Positions 44,426-54,607 are shown, numbered from the stretch's first letter. The stretch is DNA of 64,000 nucleotides from JAIYDQ01 sp034408855 (GCA_034408855.1 JAWXCK010000034.1:3739-67738), one strand, 5' to 3'. The notes: generated from the sequence alone by a model not told the origin. Translations and numbers: made by a program.

Positions 44426-46756
44426 ATGAAACCTTATCTCGCGGTTATCTATGATTCCTTTGTCGATGCAGCTCGCTCGCGGGTCCTGTGGGTATTGTTG
44501 GCGTGCTGGACGATCGTATTAGCAGCGATTGCACCCTTTAGCATTATCCAAGGGACGACGATGGATTTTCAGCCCGATCAGATTTTGGATCGAGGGCAAT
44601 TGGTAGAAGCCCTGACCGCAGCTTCGAAAGGTCGCGGATCGCCAGACCAACGAGCCGTGTGGGATGCGCTCGAACCGAGTTTTCAGCAGACAATTGTCGA
44701 TCGTCAAAAAAATCGACGCGGTGGCCGTTTCCCGATGGGGCAGTTGGTCAACGGATTAACCACCGCGCTAGACCATACCGAACTCTACTCGGCGGACATA
44801 TGGCCAACAGCAGGAAAACGAAGCGAGCTTCGCGAGCTATTGGAACAGCCTGGAAACAAACTGAGCACGACGGAATTGCATACCCGGAACCGCTATCTCA
44901 TCGAGTTAGCCTTTCCGGGCCTGATCCGTTCCGGTCAAGGCAATGCGATCTGGATCGGATATGCAGGGATCAAAGTCAGCGATTCATTGCCGTTCCCGCA
45001 GAAACAGATACGCCCATTTTTCGAAGGCATCGTTCTGATGGTGATTCTTAAGATCGGACTGGGAATCATCGGCATCTTCATTGGGATTATTGTAACAAGC
45101 TCGATGATCCCCGAACTGTTTCAAGTCGGCTCGCTGCATCTGTTGCTCAGTAAACCTATTTCAAGAACATGGCTGCTGGTCGCAAAATTTATCGGCGGCA
45201 CGGCCTTCGTCACGTTGAATGTAACCTATTTGTTGGTAGGTTTTTTTCTATTGGTCGGCTTTCGATTGGGTTTTTGGAACACAGGAATCCTGTGGTGTAT
45301 TCCGATCTTCGTTTTCGTCTTCATGATCTACTACAGCGTCTCGACGCTCGCCGGTTTGGTTTGGCGAAATGCGATTATCTCGATCGTCATTACCATTTTA
45401 TTCTGGGCATTCTGCACGACGATCGGGATCACGCATGGAGTCATGCAAGGCATCGTAACCGTGCTTCCAGAAGTCGTGCGTCTAGAACGAGTCGGCGAAA
45501 CGATGTTCGCTGTTACCAACCGCGGCGAGCTGAAAATCTGGGACCAGGGTAGCGCTAAATGGCAGACTGCGTTTGGCGAAACGTTCGGCGAAGAGTCGAT
45601 TATCGGGCCGTTTTGGATCGACTCGGAAAAATCGCTCTACTATGGTCGCCCGGCACGCATACCGTTCGGTGGAATGCAAAGCGAAGGGATTCGACTGCAA
45701 ATGGCCTCGCTCCCGGAACTTGTCGACAAAAACGCTGCATCGCCGGACGCTCTGCCACTATGGAGCGATAAGCGTATCGACTCGGGACCCGAGTTTCCGC
45801 CGCGAACTCGACGTGCGATCGCTTGGAAGGATACCGTCGTCGCCTTGACCGAACGAGGTTTGTACCGTTTGGATATCGAGGTTGCCAAAGCGACGGACGC
45901 CAAAAAACTGTTCTCGATCCTCGATCTCCCACTTCTTGGTGGAAAACCGAGCGATGCGTATATCAAGATGACGCCGGAAAATTGGCAGCCCGAATCGCCG
46001 ATGGACTTTTGCTACATCGAAGACGAAGAATGCTTTGTTGTCTATTCACGCGGCACGCTAGTTCGATTAAATAAAATCGACGACAACGAATTCGAAATCG
46101 GAGCCACGCTCAATCTCGACTTGCCGGACGGTTCGTTGGCCTTAGTCGCCTACAACGGAACGACCTGCATCATCGCAACCAACAAGAGCGGCGTCTTTCG
46201 CGTCGATTGCAAGACTTGGGATCGAGCCATCAAGCTCGAATCGGTTCAAGAATTTGTTCCTCGCAGTATTACGCACTCGACGATCGATGGTTCCTTCGCC
46301 CTATTGGGACGCGACGGCGAATTGTGGCAAATTGGCAACGACGGCATGTCCGCCGAGCAATTGAAGCTCCCCATTTCCGGAAAATGCTCGGCGATCAAGA
46401 TAGACGATGCCGGATACTGGTGGCTGGCTCATGAAGTGAATCGAGTCGTTTGTTGGGATGCGCAAAAAAATCAAGTCATCCAAACGTTGGTTCCGAATTG
46501 GAGTCTGGTCGAACGCATTTACTACTGGGGCGTATACCCTCTTTACTGGGCGAACCCTAAGCCGGCGGGAGTCGATACCGCCATCCAGAGATTGTTGACT
46601 CAAGACGATCCATTGTCGCTAGGCCGCGAGACGACCGAATTGCAGATCGTCCGAGGCCCTCGCGAAGATCTATGGCAGCCGATCTGGAGCAACGCAATTT
46701 TTATACTCGTTATGCTCGGTTGCAGTTGCGTTTATCTCTATCGGCAAGATCTCTAG
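44426..46756 (+). CDS. ABC-2 permease with a large beta-propeller-like insert
   Basis: A 776-residue membrane protein. It has an N-terminal helix (about 16-40), an outer segment (about 45-190) and a bundle of helices (about 200-350) with LLLSKPISRTWLLVAKFIGG, typical of ABC-2 permeases. Then comes a beta-rich region of about 390 residues with repeated blade-like phrases (MFAVTNRGELKIWDQ, CIIATNKSGVFRVDCKTWD, FALLGRDGELWQIGND, YWWLAHEVNRVVCWDA), and one final helix (FILVMLGCSCVYLY). The insert should face one side of the membrane between two helices, an unusual plan for this family. Its ATPase gene lies 28 bp upstream. The substrate is unknown. Confidence 0.85.
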   Translation: MKPYLAVIYDSFVDAARSRVLWVLLACWTIVLAAIAPFSIIQGTTMDFQPDQILDRGQLVEALTAASKGRGSPDQRAVWDALEPSFQQTIVDRQKNRRGGRFPMGQLVNGLTTALDHTELYSADIWPTAGKRSELRELLEQPGNKLSTTELHTRNRYLIELAFPGLIRSGQGNAIWIGYAGIKVSDSLPFPQKQIRPFFEGIVLMVILKIGLGIIGIFIGIIVTSSMIPELFQVGSLHLLLSKPISRTWLLVAKFIGGTAFVTLNVTYLLVGFFLLVGFRLGFWNTGILWCIPIFVFVFMIYYSVSTLAGLVWRNAIISIVITILFWAFCTTIGITHGVMQGIVTVLPEVVRLERVGETMFAVTNRGELKIWDQGSAKWQTAFGETFGEESIIGPFWIDSEKSLYYGRPARIPFGGMQSEGIRLQMASLPELVDKNAASPDALPLWSDKRIDSGPEFPPRTRRAIAWKDTVVALTERGLYRLDIEVAKATDAKKLFSILDLPLLGGKPSDAYIKMTPENWQPESPMDFCYIEDEECFVVYSRGTLVRLNKIDDNEFEIGATLNLDLPDGSLALVAYNGTTCIIATNKSGVFRVDCKTWDRAIKLESVQEFVPRSITHSTIDGSFALLGRDGELWQIGNDGMSAEQLKLPISGKCSAIKIDDAGYWWLAHEVNRVVCWDAQKNQVIQTLVPNWSLVERIYYWGVYPLYWANPKPAGVDTAIQRLLTQDDPLSLGRETTELQIVRGPREDLWQPIWSNAIFILVMLGCSCVYLYRQDL

Positions 46757-46959
46757 GTTTTGGGGTCTTCGTAAAGGATCATCAGCAAAACATCCGATGC
46801 GCTGAAGGTTCCTACGTGGCTACTGCCAGTGGACTGAGGAGCAATGTTGCCGGTCATCGAAATGATTTTTGCACCGCTTTCAGCGATCCATTGGTTGACT
46901 TCTTCCTCGAGGTTCCTTAGTTCACTTTCGATACTGGAAAATATTCGGACCTTTTGCAT
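46753..46959 (-). CDS. Small conserved hypothetical protein
   Basis: A 68-residue soluble protein: MQKVRIFSSIESELRNLEEE, a coiled helix, then IAESGAKIISMTGNIAPQ and a final DVLLMILYE strand. This matches a small planctomycete protein pattern with a central GNIAPQ phrase. Function is unknown. GAAAGG lies about 6 bases before the ATG. It converges on the permease gene, the two stops overlapping by a few bases. Confidence 0.75.
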   Translation of the reverse strand: MQKVRIFSSIESELRNLEEEVNQWIAESGAKIISMTGNIAPQSTGSSHVGTFSASDVLLMILYEDPKT

Positions 46960-47013
46960 GGTTGTACCTTTCGAGTTAGTTTCCGTTTGCAGTTGATTAG
47001 TGTTGCTTTCACT

Positions 47014-47844
47014 TTATTCGATCGGGATCACGGGATCTCGTTCGTTGTTCGACGACCAGACTTCGAGCGTTGGGAATTCTGTTTTGAGAACACTCGCCAG
47101 AGTATCCATCGCAAATCGTTCACTATCGAAATGTCCGATCATCAACATACCCAGTCCCATCGACTGCGCTTCTAAACATTGATGGTAGGTTGCTTCGCCC
47201 GTCACGAGCAGGTCTGCACCGGCATGTCGCGCTGTTTCAACAAAACTACCACCGCTCCCGCATACAATCGCCAAGCGTTGCATTCGACTTTCAGATGGTA
47301 AGTTTGCGGTCACCTTGAGGTTTGGAATTCTCGATCGGATTTGATTCACAATAGTGCGGATCGATTTGGCTGGTTCGAGAGTTCCTATTCGTCCGACTCC
47401 TAGCGGTTCTCCGTTTGAGTCAACAACATCCCATTCGCGAACGGGATGAACGTCGGTGAGCTCCAGAATAGATGCCAACTGCGCGTTGATCCCCTGGGCA
47501 GCATTGTCCCAGGCGGTATGCGGCGAATAGATTGCAATTCCAGCTCGAATGAGACTCCAAAGCGACCGACCTATCGAAGTCGACGTAACGATGCGTCGAA
47601 TCGGTTTGAATGGCATCGGGTGGTGCGCGACGACCAACTGCGCTTGACGATCGATGGCTTCTTGAGCTGTGTCTGGGCTAATCGTCAAGCAAGTCATGAT
47701 ACGATCGATTTGCATCTCGCGGTCGCCTGCCAAGAGCCCGACGTTATCCCAATTTTCTGCCATCGCCAAAGGTGCGATCAATTCCAGTTTGGCGATTACT
47801 TTGGCGAGCGGAATCGGTTCAAGGTGTTTAGAAGTCGGTAACAT
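47014..47844 (-). CDS. Nif3/YbgI-like dinuclear metal-centre protein
   Basis: A 276-residue member of the Nif3/YqfO family, toroidal hexamers with a paired metal site; the biochemical role is not settled. Family phrases are ENWDNVGLLAGD, VVAHHPMPFKP (two His metal ligands), IYSPHTAWDNA and GHFDSERFAM near the C-terminus. Many relatives have HTxLD and GHxxTE at the last two places, so the variants here are minor. The start at 47844 is an ATG with no clear ribosome site. Gaps of 54 and 277 bp separate it from its neighbours. Confidence 0.92.
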   Translation of the reverse strand: MLPTSKHLEPIPLAKVIAKLELIAPLAMAENWDNVGLLAGDREMQIDRIMTCLTISPDTAQEAIDRQAQLVVAHHPMPFKPIRRIVTSTSIGRSLWSLIRAGIAIYSPHTAWDNAAQGINAQLASILELTDVHPVREWDVVDSNGEPLGVGRIGTLEPAKSIRTIVNQIRSRIPNLKVTANLPSESRMQRLAIVCGSGGSFVETARHAGADLLVTGEATYHQCLEAQSMGLGMLMIGHFDSERFAMDTLASVLKTEFPTLEVWSSNNERDPVIPIE

Positions 47845-47865
47845 AAGAGTAGCAACAAACTGTAC

Positions 47866-47919
47866 ACGAGGCGGAGCCTCCGAAGCAGTGTGTCCCCAGG
47901 TAGGAGCTTGAGAACGAGC
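47866..47919. repeat. Degenerate palindromic repeat
   Basis: GAGGCGGAGCCTC (47868-47880) is a perfect small palindrome and is followed after 15 bases by CCCCAGGTAGGAGCTTGAGA, whose ends are partly complementary. The pair resembles the widely scattered GGCGGAGCCT type of short repeat in other bacterial genomes. It lies in the gap before the TPR gene. Confidence 0.45.
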
Positions 47920-48121
47920 TTTTGCGTGGTGGCGTTCAGCGAGATATGACTATTCTTATCCGCTTTTAAGGTGTGGCTAATGCATTTAACCGCTATAATC
48001 GGGAAATGTCGAGAGCGTCAACCAAAAGCTTGGGTAGGTAAGAATTGAGCTTTTTCGGTTATTCGCTTATGATAAAGGTCTTTCACTTAGGTATTTTCTA
48101 ATCGCGGGAGCTTCGACTGAC

Positions 48122-50029
48122 ATGAGTTCGACCAGAGATCGATCCGAAAAAACGATGGAGAAACGTAGCCGGAAGCGCGGCAGTTGGTTCGAGACTTTGC
48201 TCCACATCGATCCGGTGAATATCGTCTCGGATATGTGGGACGCTTTTGATATGTGGCGAGTCACACGCCGCTGGCGCCCCATTCTATTCATGATCCCCGG
48301 CATCCTTTTATTGTTTGTTTGCTTGGGAACGCTTACCTATGGAATGTACGTAAGCAAGCCTAAGGACTTAAAGGAAAAATATTCTAAAAAAGCTTCCGCT
48401 GTCGACCCGCTCAAGGAGGATTCACTCTCTTCCGACGATCTCAAAGCAGCCAAAAAAATCGCCGATGGTGCCGGCAGTTTGAGTACCGACGAATTGGAAT
48501 CCGAGGTCGATGCCGTTTCGGAAGCCGAGAAAAAGGTTGAGGAAGCATTGGATGCTAAGAACTTGGATTATGCCGATCTTCTTTTTCGACGCCTCTTACA
48601 GATCGACCCGAACGAAAAACGGGCGCGATACTTTGTCGCTTACCAACTAGGCCTTCGTGGTCAAATCGACCAAGCGCGTTCAATGATGCAGTCGCTTGCA
48701 CCGAGCGACTCGGCTTCTTACCCTCGTGCGCACGCTTGGGTCGCCATGGATCTATTACAGCAATTTTACAAAGGACAAAAAGTTGACCCGCGAGAACTGT
48801 CACATCATCTATTGATCGCCGCTGAATCGCCGTACACCGACCCGGTTGTTTTATCGGCCTATGCCAGCATGCTTGAAAAGGAAGGGAACAATAGCCAGGC
48901 GATCAATATGATGCAGCGGGCTGCTTCTCGCAACAATGCGTATTTTTTGCCGCTAGCAGCCATGATGGCTCGACACAATCAACCTGTTCAAGCAAAAGAG
49001 GCGGCTGATCGCGCGATTAGTTTCCACAGCGAATCGTTCGGCAAGAAGGACGAAACCGACTATAGTCGTATTGCCGTAGCCGAGATCCACGTTCAATCAA
49101 AGAAATTTGATGAAGCGATCAAAGTCCTTCGGGAAGGCTTGAGTTTACGTGAGAATCGACCGCAACTTCGCAGGGCACTATCAAATGTCTACCGACTCAT
49201 GTACCGCAGCCAGTTGACGAAAACGGAGGCTGGAATCAAAGCAAATTTGGGATTGCTCAACATGGCCATCATGACCGATCCTACCAACCCTGGGGTCGGC
49301 GAGGAAATAGCCTGGCTACAAACGTTGGGGGTTACAGCCGACGATAATATGATTCAAGCGCTTCGCGAACAGTTGGCGACCGGCGGTGCGTCGGCAGTAT
49401 CGCATCTCTTACTGGGCAATGCGTACATGAACAAAGTTTCCGTCGAAAAGGATGCGAATGAAGAAGAGAATGACAAATACATGACCAAAGCCATGTCTCA
49501 CTGGCAATTAGCCATGGGACAAGACCCGAATCTCGTGCTGGCCATGAATAATCTGGCGGTCGGATTCTCGATGCTGAAGCCTCCCAAGATTAAAGAAGCG
49601 ATTAGCATTATCGACCGGGCTATCGAATTGAGTGACGGAGATGCCGAGTTTTTCGATAGCAAGGGCGAAATCCTCGACCGAGCGGGCCGGCCTGACGAAG
49701 CCATCATCGAGTACGAAAAGGCTCTGCGGTCGGATCCGATGCGCGTTGCAACACGAGACAAACTCGTTCGGAGTTATCAAGCGGCTGGCATGATGGACGA
49801 GGCCGACGCTCACGAGAAAAAAGCCGCATCGATCCGCGCTCAACTCAAGATTTCTGGGTTAAATGAAAAAGGGCGGCCAGTCCCAAAGACGCCACCTCCG
49901 CCAATGGCAGCTCCGCCTGCGTTGGAGAAAAAAGATGATGTTGTCCAGCGATTGGATGACGATTTTTTCAGCGGGTTGCCTTCCAACAAGAAGGAAGCGC
50001 CCAAGAATGAACCGGGAGAAAAGAAATAG
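48122..50029 (+). CDS. Membrane-anchored TPR protein
   Basis: A 635-residue protein with one membrane helix (about 60-80, ILFMIPGILLLFVCLGTLTYG). After a charged stretch, residues about 145-580 consist of helical hairpins with TPR character, clearest in KGEILDRAGRPDEAIIEYEK and the next repeat. The tail is Pro/Lys-rich. Such proteins usually scaffold envelope or regulatory complexes. GGGAG lies about 11 bases before the ATG. The YheT-like gene follows by 78 bp on the same strand. Partners are unknown. Confidence 0.82.
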   Translation: MSSTRDRSEKTMEKRSRKRGSWFETLLHIDPVNIVSDMWDAFDMWRVTRRWRPILFMIPGILLLFVCLGTLTYGMYVSKPKDLKEKYSKKASAVDPLKEDSLSSDDLKAAKKIADGAGSLSTDELESEVDAVSEAEKKVEEALDAKNLDYADLLFRRLLQIDPNEKRARYFVAYQLGLRGQIDQARSMMQSLAPSDSASYPRAHAWVAMDLLQQFYKGQKVDPRELSHHLLIAAESPYTDPVVLSAYASMLEKEGNNSQAINMMQRAASRNNAYFLPLAAMMARHNQPVQAKEAADRAISFHSESFGKKDETDYSRIAVAEIHVQSKKFDEAIKVLREGLSLRENRPQLRRALSNVYRLMYRSQLTKTEAGIKANLGLLNMAIMTDPTNPGVGEEIAWLQTLGVTADDNMIQALREQLATGGASAVSHLLLGNAYMNKVSVEKDANEEENDKYMTKAMSHWQLAMGQDPNLVLAMNNLAVGFSMLKPPKIKEAISIIDRAIELSDGDAEFFDSKGEILDRAGRPDEAIIEYEKALRSDPMRVATRDKLVRSYQAAGMMDEADAHEKKAASIRAQLKISGLNEKGRPVPKTPPPPMAAPPALEKKDDVVQRLDDDFFSGLPSNKKEAPKNEPGEKK

Positions 50030-50107
50030 GCACAAAGTCCTTGGGCACGGCGTTCGAGGATAGGTTATTCAGTTCGAGTTATAGGGCGAATAATGGAGTA
50101 TTCAGTG

Positions 50108-51127
50108 ATGGAATCGTCCGTTTCCTTTAGACCACCTTGGTATTTGCGGAGCGGGCATTTTCAGACCCTATTGACGGTGGTCTACCGCCCTAAGCTCGTG
50201 TTGACCGATACACGTCAATATTCAGTGCCGTTGCCAAGTAACGTGGGAGCGACCTACATCTACGAAAACGTACCGGCGGAAGGAGCCCATTCCCGGTCCA
50301 ACTATGATCCAAGCCACGCAGTTCTTCTGTTGCATGGATTGGGGTCATCTCATTCGGGGGCGTACATGAACAATATCGCCGCTCGTTTGGTCGCTCAAGG
50401 CTATCGTGTCATTCGCGTCGATTTACCTGGAAGCGGTCCATCGTCGAGTTTAACATGGCTGCCCGCCCACGCTGGTTGCAGTGAAGAAATGTGGACAATC
50501 CTCGATTGGTGCCATCAAAACCTTGGAATTGAAACGTGGCGTGGGATAGGCTTTTCGTTAGGCGGCAACCTGTTGTTGAAGATGCTTGCCGATCACGCTG
50601 GTGATTTGACCAATCAACGCGTCCCTTGGAATTTTAAGGCGGCCTTAGCCGTCGCACCGCCTATCGATCTAGCGGCGTGTTGCGACGGAATGGAGCAGTC
50701 GATCAATCGATGGTATGCCAAGCATTTTTTAAAAATCCTTATGGCTGAGGTTGAACGGCGGTCGAATTCATGGGAACGTTGGGCCAAGATACCGAGAATC
50801 CCCAAACCGTTGACGATTCGACAATTTGACGACCGATTCACCGCACCGCTGGCGGGCTTTCACGATTCCGAAGAATACTATCGCAAATCGAGCAGCGGTA
50901 CGCACCTCCAGAAAATCTTGACGCCCACAATCATTCTCGGCGATCGGCATGATCCCATCGTCCCAGCACGAATCTTTAGTCAAGCTTTTGAAAACCCGTG
51001 CATCCAAATGAAATGGACGCAGCGCGGTGGCCATTTAGGCTATCTCCATCGAGCAAAGGATGGCCGGTACGTTCGATGGGCGGATGAGTGGGTGGCGGAC
51101 CAGATTATGGAATTAAACCCGTCGTAG
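50108..51127 (+). CDS. YheT/ABHD-type alpha/beta hydrolase
   Basis: A 339-residue soluble esterase-like protein. The family opening RSGHFQTLL, the oxyanion phrase LLLHGLGSSHSG, the nucleophile in GFSLGGN (Ser150), the acid in GDRHDPIVP and the His in RGGHLGYL form a complete triad. YheT homologues are thought to act on short acyl or lipid esters. I prefer the ATG at 50108, preceded by GGAG at 50095-50098; an ATG at 50093 is in the same frame. It converges on argC with a 23-bp overlap. Confidence 0.9.
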   Translation: MESSVSFRPPWYLRSGHFQTLLTVVYRPKLVLTDTRQYSVPLPSNVGATYIYENVPAEGAHSRSNYDPSHAVLLLHGLGSSHSGAYMNNIAARLVAQGYRVIRVDLPGSGPSSSLTWLPAHAGCSEEMWTILDWCHQNLGIETWRGIGFSLGGNLLLKMLADHAGDLTNQRVPWNFKAALAVAPPIDLAACCDGMEQSINRWYAKHFLKILMAEVERRSNSWERWAKIPRIPKPLTIRQFDDRFTAPLAGFHDSEEYYRKSSSGTHLQKILTPTIILGDRHDPIVPARIFSQAFENPCIQMKWTQRGGHLGYLHRAKDGRYVRWADEWVADQIMELNPS

Positions 51128-52118
51128 CATTCAATCCAAACATGCAGTTCAAATTCTGGACGGCTGCTCCACTGGCACCTTTCACGAGATTGTCGATTGT
51201 TGAAAGCAAGACGATCCAACTACCGTTCTCTCGTACTGTAATGTCACAGTAGTTGGTGTGGGCTACGAAGCGAGTCGCCGGGAGGTGGCTTACCGCTCGT
51301 ACAAATGGCTTCTCTTGATAGAAGCAAAGTAAACAATCGCGAATTTGATTGGCCGTAACCGACGGGGCCGGCCGGACGTAGATTGTCGAAAGGATTCCAC
51401 GTTCCATAGGAACCAAGTGAGGCGTAAAGACCAACTCAGGCGAAACGCCACTGAATCGATGGAGTATGTCGACGATTTCGGGTTGGTGACGATGATTTCC
51501 GACCGAGTAGGCCGCGATGCTTTCGTTGCATTCTCCATAGAGATTCCCAAGCTTCGGTGTACGCCCAGCGCCGCTGACTCCGCTCTTGCTATCGACAACG
51601 ATCCCGGCAGGTTCGATCAAACCTTGTTTGAGCAACGGTGCCAACGGCAAAATCGCAGATGTTGGATAGCAACCAGGATTTGCAATCAAATCGGTGTCGG
51701 CTAACTGATCGTTAAATAGCTCAGGAAGTCCGTAGGGCGTGGCGCCAAGCCGAGCGGGATCTGGATGCGTCTCGCCATACCATCGCAAGTAAAGCTCAGG
51801 CGTGCTCAATCGATAGTCGGCACTGAGATCGATAACGCGACATCCGGCATTCAATAGCTCCATGACGTGATGAGCTGACGCGCCGTGTGGCAAACAGCAA
51901 AAGGCGACATCGCAGCGTTCGGCAATTTGCTTCGGCGATAAGTCTTCGACACTGATTGGCAATCGATTCTCGAATTCCGGATGCATATCCGAAATCGGGC
52001 TGCCATCCCCCTGCCGACTGGTGGCAGCCGTAATCGTTACTTCAGGATGTCGTAACAACCAACGGATCGATTCGATCGCGGTATACCCCGATGCACCAAT
52101 AATCCCAACACGTATCAT
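51105..52118 (-). CDS. argC: N-acetyl-gamma-glutamyl-phosphate reductase
   Basis: Arginine-pathway enzyme that reduces N-acetylglutamyl phosphate to the semialdehyde with NADPH. The 337-residue protein shows the Rossmann start VGIIGASGYTAIES, the catalytic Cys150 in NPGCYPTSA, KSGVSGAGR and the active-site His in GNHRHQPEI. Length is typical. No other arg genes are near it. Its 3' end overlaps the hydrolase gene by 23 bp on the other strand. Confidence 0.96.
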   Translation of the reverse strand: MIRVGIIGASGYTAIESIRWLLRHPEVTITAATSRQGDGSPISDMHPEFENRLPISVEDLSPKQIAERCDVAFCCLPHGASAHHVMELLNAGCRVIDLSADYRLSTPELYLRWYGETHPDPARLGATPYGLPELFNDQLADTDLIANPGCYPTSAILPLAPLLKQGLIEPAGIVVDSKSGVSGAGRTPKLGNLYGECNESIAAYSVGNHRHQPEIVDILHRFSGVSPELVFTPHLVPMERGILSTIYVRPAPSVTANQIRDCLLCFYQEKPFVRAVSHLPATRFVAHTNYCDITVRENGSWIVLLSTIDNLVKGASGAAVQNLNCMFGLNATTGLIP

Positions 52119-52217
52119 CTACATTATTCTCCAACTAGAGGCCTTTGTTCGAGCCCCGGTCGATCGTAATAAGTTTCACTGCATTGCCCGATGTGTCAAT
52201 ATAACTTACCGGTGGTG

Positions 52218-52871
52218 TCAACTACCGACCACGTTCGCAGGTTCCAAAATTTTACTCGCTACCTCGGCGAATTCGGCGAGGATCATGGCGGTCGCTCCCC
52301 ATACGACATTTTTGCCGACTCGATACCCTGGGGCATCAAATCGCGCGGCTCCACGCTGCATCGTTGCAATCACTTGATTGTTCAATTCCAGCAAGTCGCC
52401 TAACGACATCATGATCACTTCCGCAACCTCGGATTCCTCAGGATTGAAAATGGGGCGGTGGTTCAATGCGGCTACAAAGACTTCAACATGATGATGGCTT
52501 CCGTAAACGTAGAGCGGGGTTAGCTGGCCAATCAAGTTATCTTCGCCGACTTCGCAGCCTAACTCTTCTCGAAACTCGCGTCTTGCAGCTTGCCAAGCGC
52601 CTTCGTTGATTTCGATCCTTCCGCCAGGCAACGATATTTGACCTGCATGATCAGCAAGCTGTTTGCTGCGCAGTGTCAACGGAATCCACCAGCGATCATC
52701 ATGGCGATAAAGGCAAAGGCAAACGGCAGCTCGATGAACACCAAAGGCGATCGGCCCTCGATGACGACCGAATGCGAACTCAGGTGCCATACTTCGCTGG
52801 GCTGCTTTTCCTGGCAGCGTTTGGCAGAGTTGGTTTTTTAGTTGTTTCGGAAATTCGATTGCGTCAATCAT
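52218..52871 (-). CDS. NUDIX hydrolase, CoA pyrophosphatase-like
   Basis: A 217-residue protein with a complete Nudix box: GRIEINEGAWQAARREFREE followed by LG. The upstream phrase SLPGGRIE, preceded by LADHAGQI, matches the CoA/NUDT7-type subgroup, which cleaves CoA and related nucleotides. It probably clears toxic or surplus nucleotide derivatives in the cytoplasm. Its ATG overlaps the TGA of the membrane protein gene upstream (ATGA), so the two are coupled. Confidence 0.9.
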   Translation of the reverse strand: MIDAIEFPKQLKNQLCQTLPGKAAQRSMAPEFAFGRHRGPIAFGVHRAAVCLCLYRHDDRWWIPLTLRSKQLADHAGQISLPGGRIEINEGAWQAARREFREELGCEVGEDNLIGQLTPLYVYGSHHHVEVFVAALNHRPIFNPEESEVAEVIMMSLGDLLELNNQVIATMQRGAARFDAPGYRVGKNVVWGATAMILAEFAEVASKILEPANVVGS

Positions 52872-54607
52872 GGTTTCATCACCGATAAATGAAAGATGGC
52901 GTAGGTTGCATTCGAATGAACCAGTGGAATCGTTGGCGGCTGCTTCTGAAGCCGACGGTCGACAATCAAGTAATCTATATTGTATTCAGTTAGCATGCGC
53001 ATGATATGTTCCCCCGTCATCGGAATCGCATATCCTTCTAGCGACCGTGGGAAAATATCAAGCATCCGCCGCTCCCACTCGATCAGCCCAACGGCATCCT
53101 GGGGCGCGTCCTTCCAGCACGCGACCTCGGCTCGCTGAGCGTACCATTTGAAGGTTTGCTGAGATCTGGGAGTAAGAAAAAGCGAATCCTCGGGGGTATT
53201 CGAATGGATCCAATAGCAGACATCCAGCCAATCATTCCGGATTTTCCGCTGCGTCGGCTTGGTTTCTGAGCGTGTAACCAACGACGCTTGATCGGCCGGT
53301 GCTAAATCGGCTCGACCGTTCTCGATATAGCGAATTCCAAGCAATAGCGGACCTGGGACCAGGAGCAACAAAATCGCCATCGATCGCCAAATTTGGCTTT
53401 CATTGTTCGATGCGATCGTCGAAAGCTTCATCGCCAGCACGGTCAAAAGCGTCGGCCAGATCACGTCATTCCAACGAAACCAATAGAACCGAAGCAAACT
53501 TGCCGACCAGTTCGTTGCCCAGTTCGACAAACAAACGTCGATCAAAACACCGACTAATGCAATCAAGCTAACCACCGTTGTGATCTCGAAAAGTGAGGCA
53601 AGTTTCGTCCCTCGGCATCGGCGAAAGCCCCAGGCCAGCAGCATACTAACCGCGACAAGCACGCCGAATGAAACCCATCGAGAAGCCGCGAACCGAAGCG
53701 GCGAAAGGTGGTGTGGCAGCCTTTGAAAAACATAGATCATCGCTCCCTCCTCGGCCGTTGCCGCAGCGACGCCGCGACCGAGCATCAATGCGGGCAGCAA
53801 GCCGGGCAGCGAAAAGCATAGCCCGAAAAACAACCCGATCCATTGCTTACGAATTGGCTCAACTGTATCGATTAGCAAGTTTTCATCTACGTTGTCGACA
53901 GTCGATTTCAAACTCGCCCGCCATCGAACGATCCAATAACTGATGATGGTGGCAAGCGTGATCCATCCCCCGGTTAGTACATGGAAAGCCGAGGCGGCTC
54001 CAAACCAAATCCAAGCTTTCGACCATCGATTTATCGCGATTTCCGATAGTCCGATGAATGCCAATGCATAGGAAAAGACTTTGGCTTCGCACCCCCCCAC
54101 GACCCATTCACCCGAAAGATGCCCGAAATGCATACATGCGATCCAAAGTGGGGCAGTGGTCGCCGCAGCCAACCGAAATCCGCTCAGCCGACGTATGAAT
54201 AAGCACCACCCCATGGCGAGAGCCAGCCATCCTAGGGTTCGTCCAATCCAAGCGGCTACTGGCAAATTCATCCACTGAGTGAGAGCACCGACGGTAGCAA
54301 AAAAAAACCAGTGAGCGTCCGATGAGGCGAGAAAAAGATCTCTTTCAGCAAAAGCAGGATTCCAGAAATGTTGGGCTTTTACCAAATAGTGCGACTCGTT
54401 GACGTCTGGTGACATGACACCTGCGTAGAGCGAAAAAATGCAGGTAACCAGCAAAGTTTCGAAAGCGAGCAAGCCCCACTCTTTCCCAAAATCGGCACAG
54501 TCAGCGTTTTTTGAGCCAATTCGAGATGCTTTTGGCAAGAAAATCGAAAATTTCTTCAAATTTTTCTTGTCAAGCCCCTCTTTTTCTTGACTCGCGTGAA
54601 TATGCAT
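52868..54607 (-). CDS. Polytopic membrane protein, DUF6798-like
   Basis: A 579-residue protein with 11 or so hydrophobic segments and a soluble C-terminal domain. The first loop has SPDVNESHYLVKAQHFWNP, and the C-terminus carries DSLFLTPRSQQTFKWYAQR and YNIDYLIVDRRL, features of planctomycete GT-C-like proteins placed near DUF6798. Catalytic residues cannot be assigned. The N-terminal 40 residues are charged and probably cytoplasmic; a TTG further in after GAGGGGC is another possible start. It diverges from csrA with a 156-bp gap and is coupled to the Nudix gene. Confidence 0.78.
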   Translation of the reverse strand: MHIHASQEKEGLDKKNLKKFSIFLPKASRIGSKNADCADFGKEWGLLAFETLLVTCIFSLYAGVMSPDVNESHYLVKAQHFWNPAFAERDLFLASSDAHWFFFATVGALTQWMNLPVAAWIGRTLGWLALAMGWCLFIRRLSGFRLAAATTAPLWIACMHFGHLSGEWVVGGCEAKVFSYALAFIGLSEIAINRWSKAWIWFGAASAFHVLTGGWITLATIISYWIVRWRASLKSTVDNVDENLLIDTVEPIRKQWIGLFFGLCFSLPGLLPALMLGRGVAAATAEEGAMIYVFQRLPHHLSPLRFAASRWVSFGVLVAVSMLLAWGFRRCRGTKLASLFEITTVVSLIALVGVLIDVCLSNWATNWSASLLRFYWFRWNDVIWPTLLTVLAMKLSTIASNNESQIWRSMAILLLLVPGPLLLGIRYIENGRADLAPADQASLVTRSETKPTQRKIRNDWLDVCYWIHSNTPEDSLFLTPRSQQTFKWYAQRAEVACWKDAPQDAVGLIEWERRMLDIFPRSLEGYAIPMTGEHIMRMLTEYNIDYLIVDRRLQKQPPTIPLVHSNATYAIFHLSVMKP

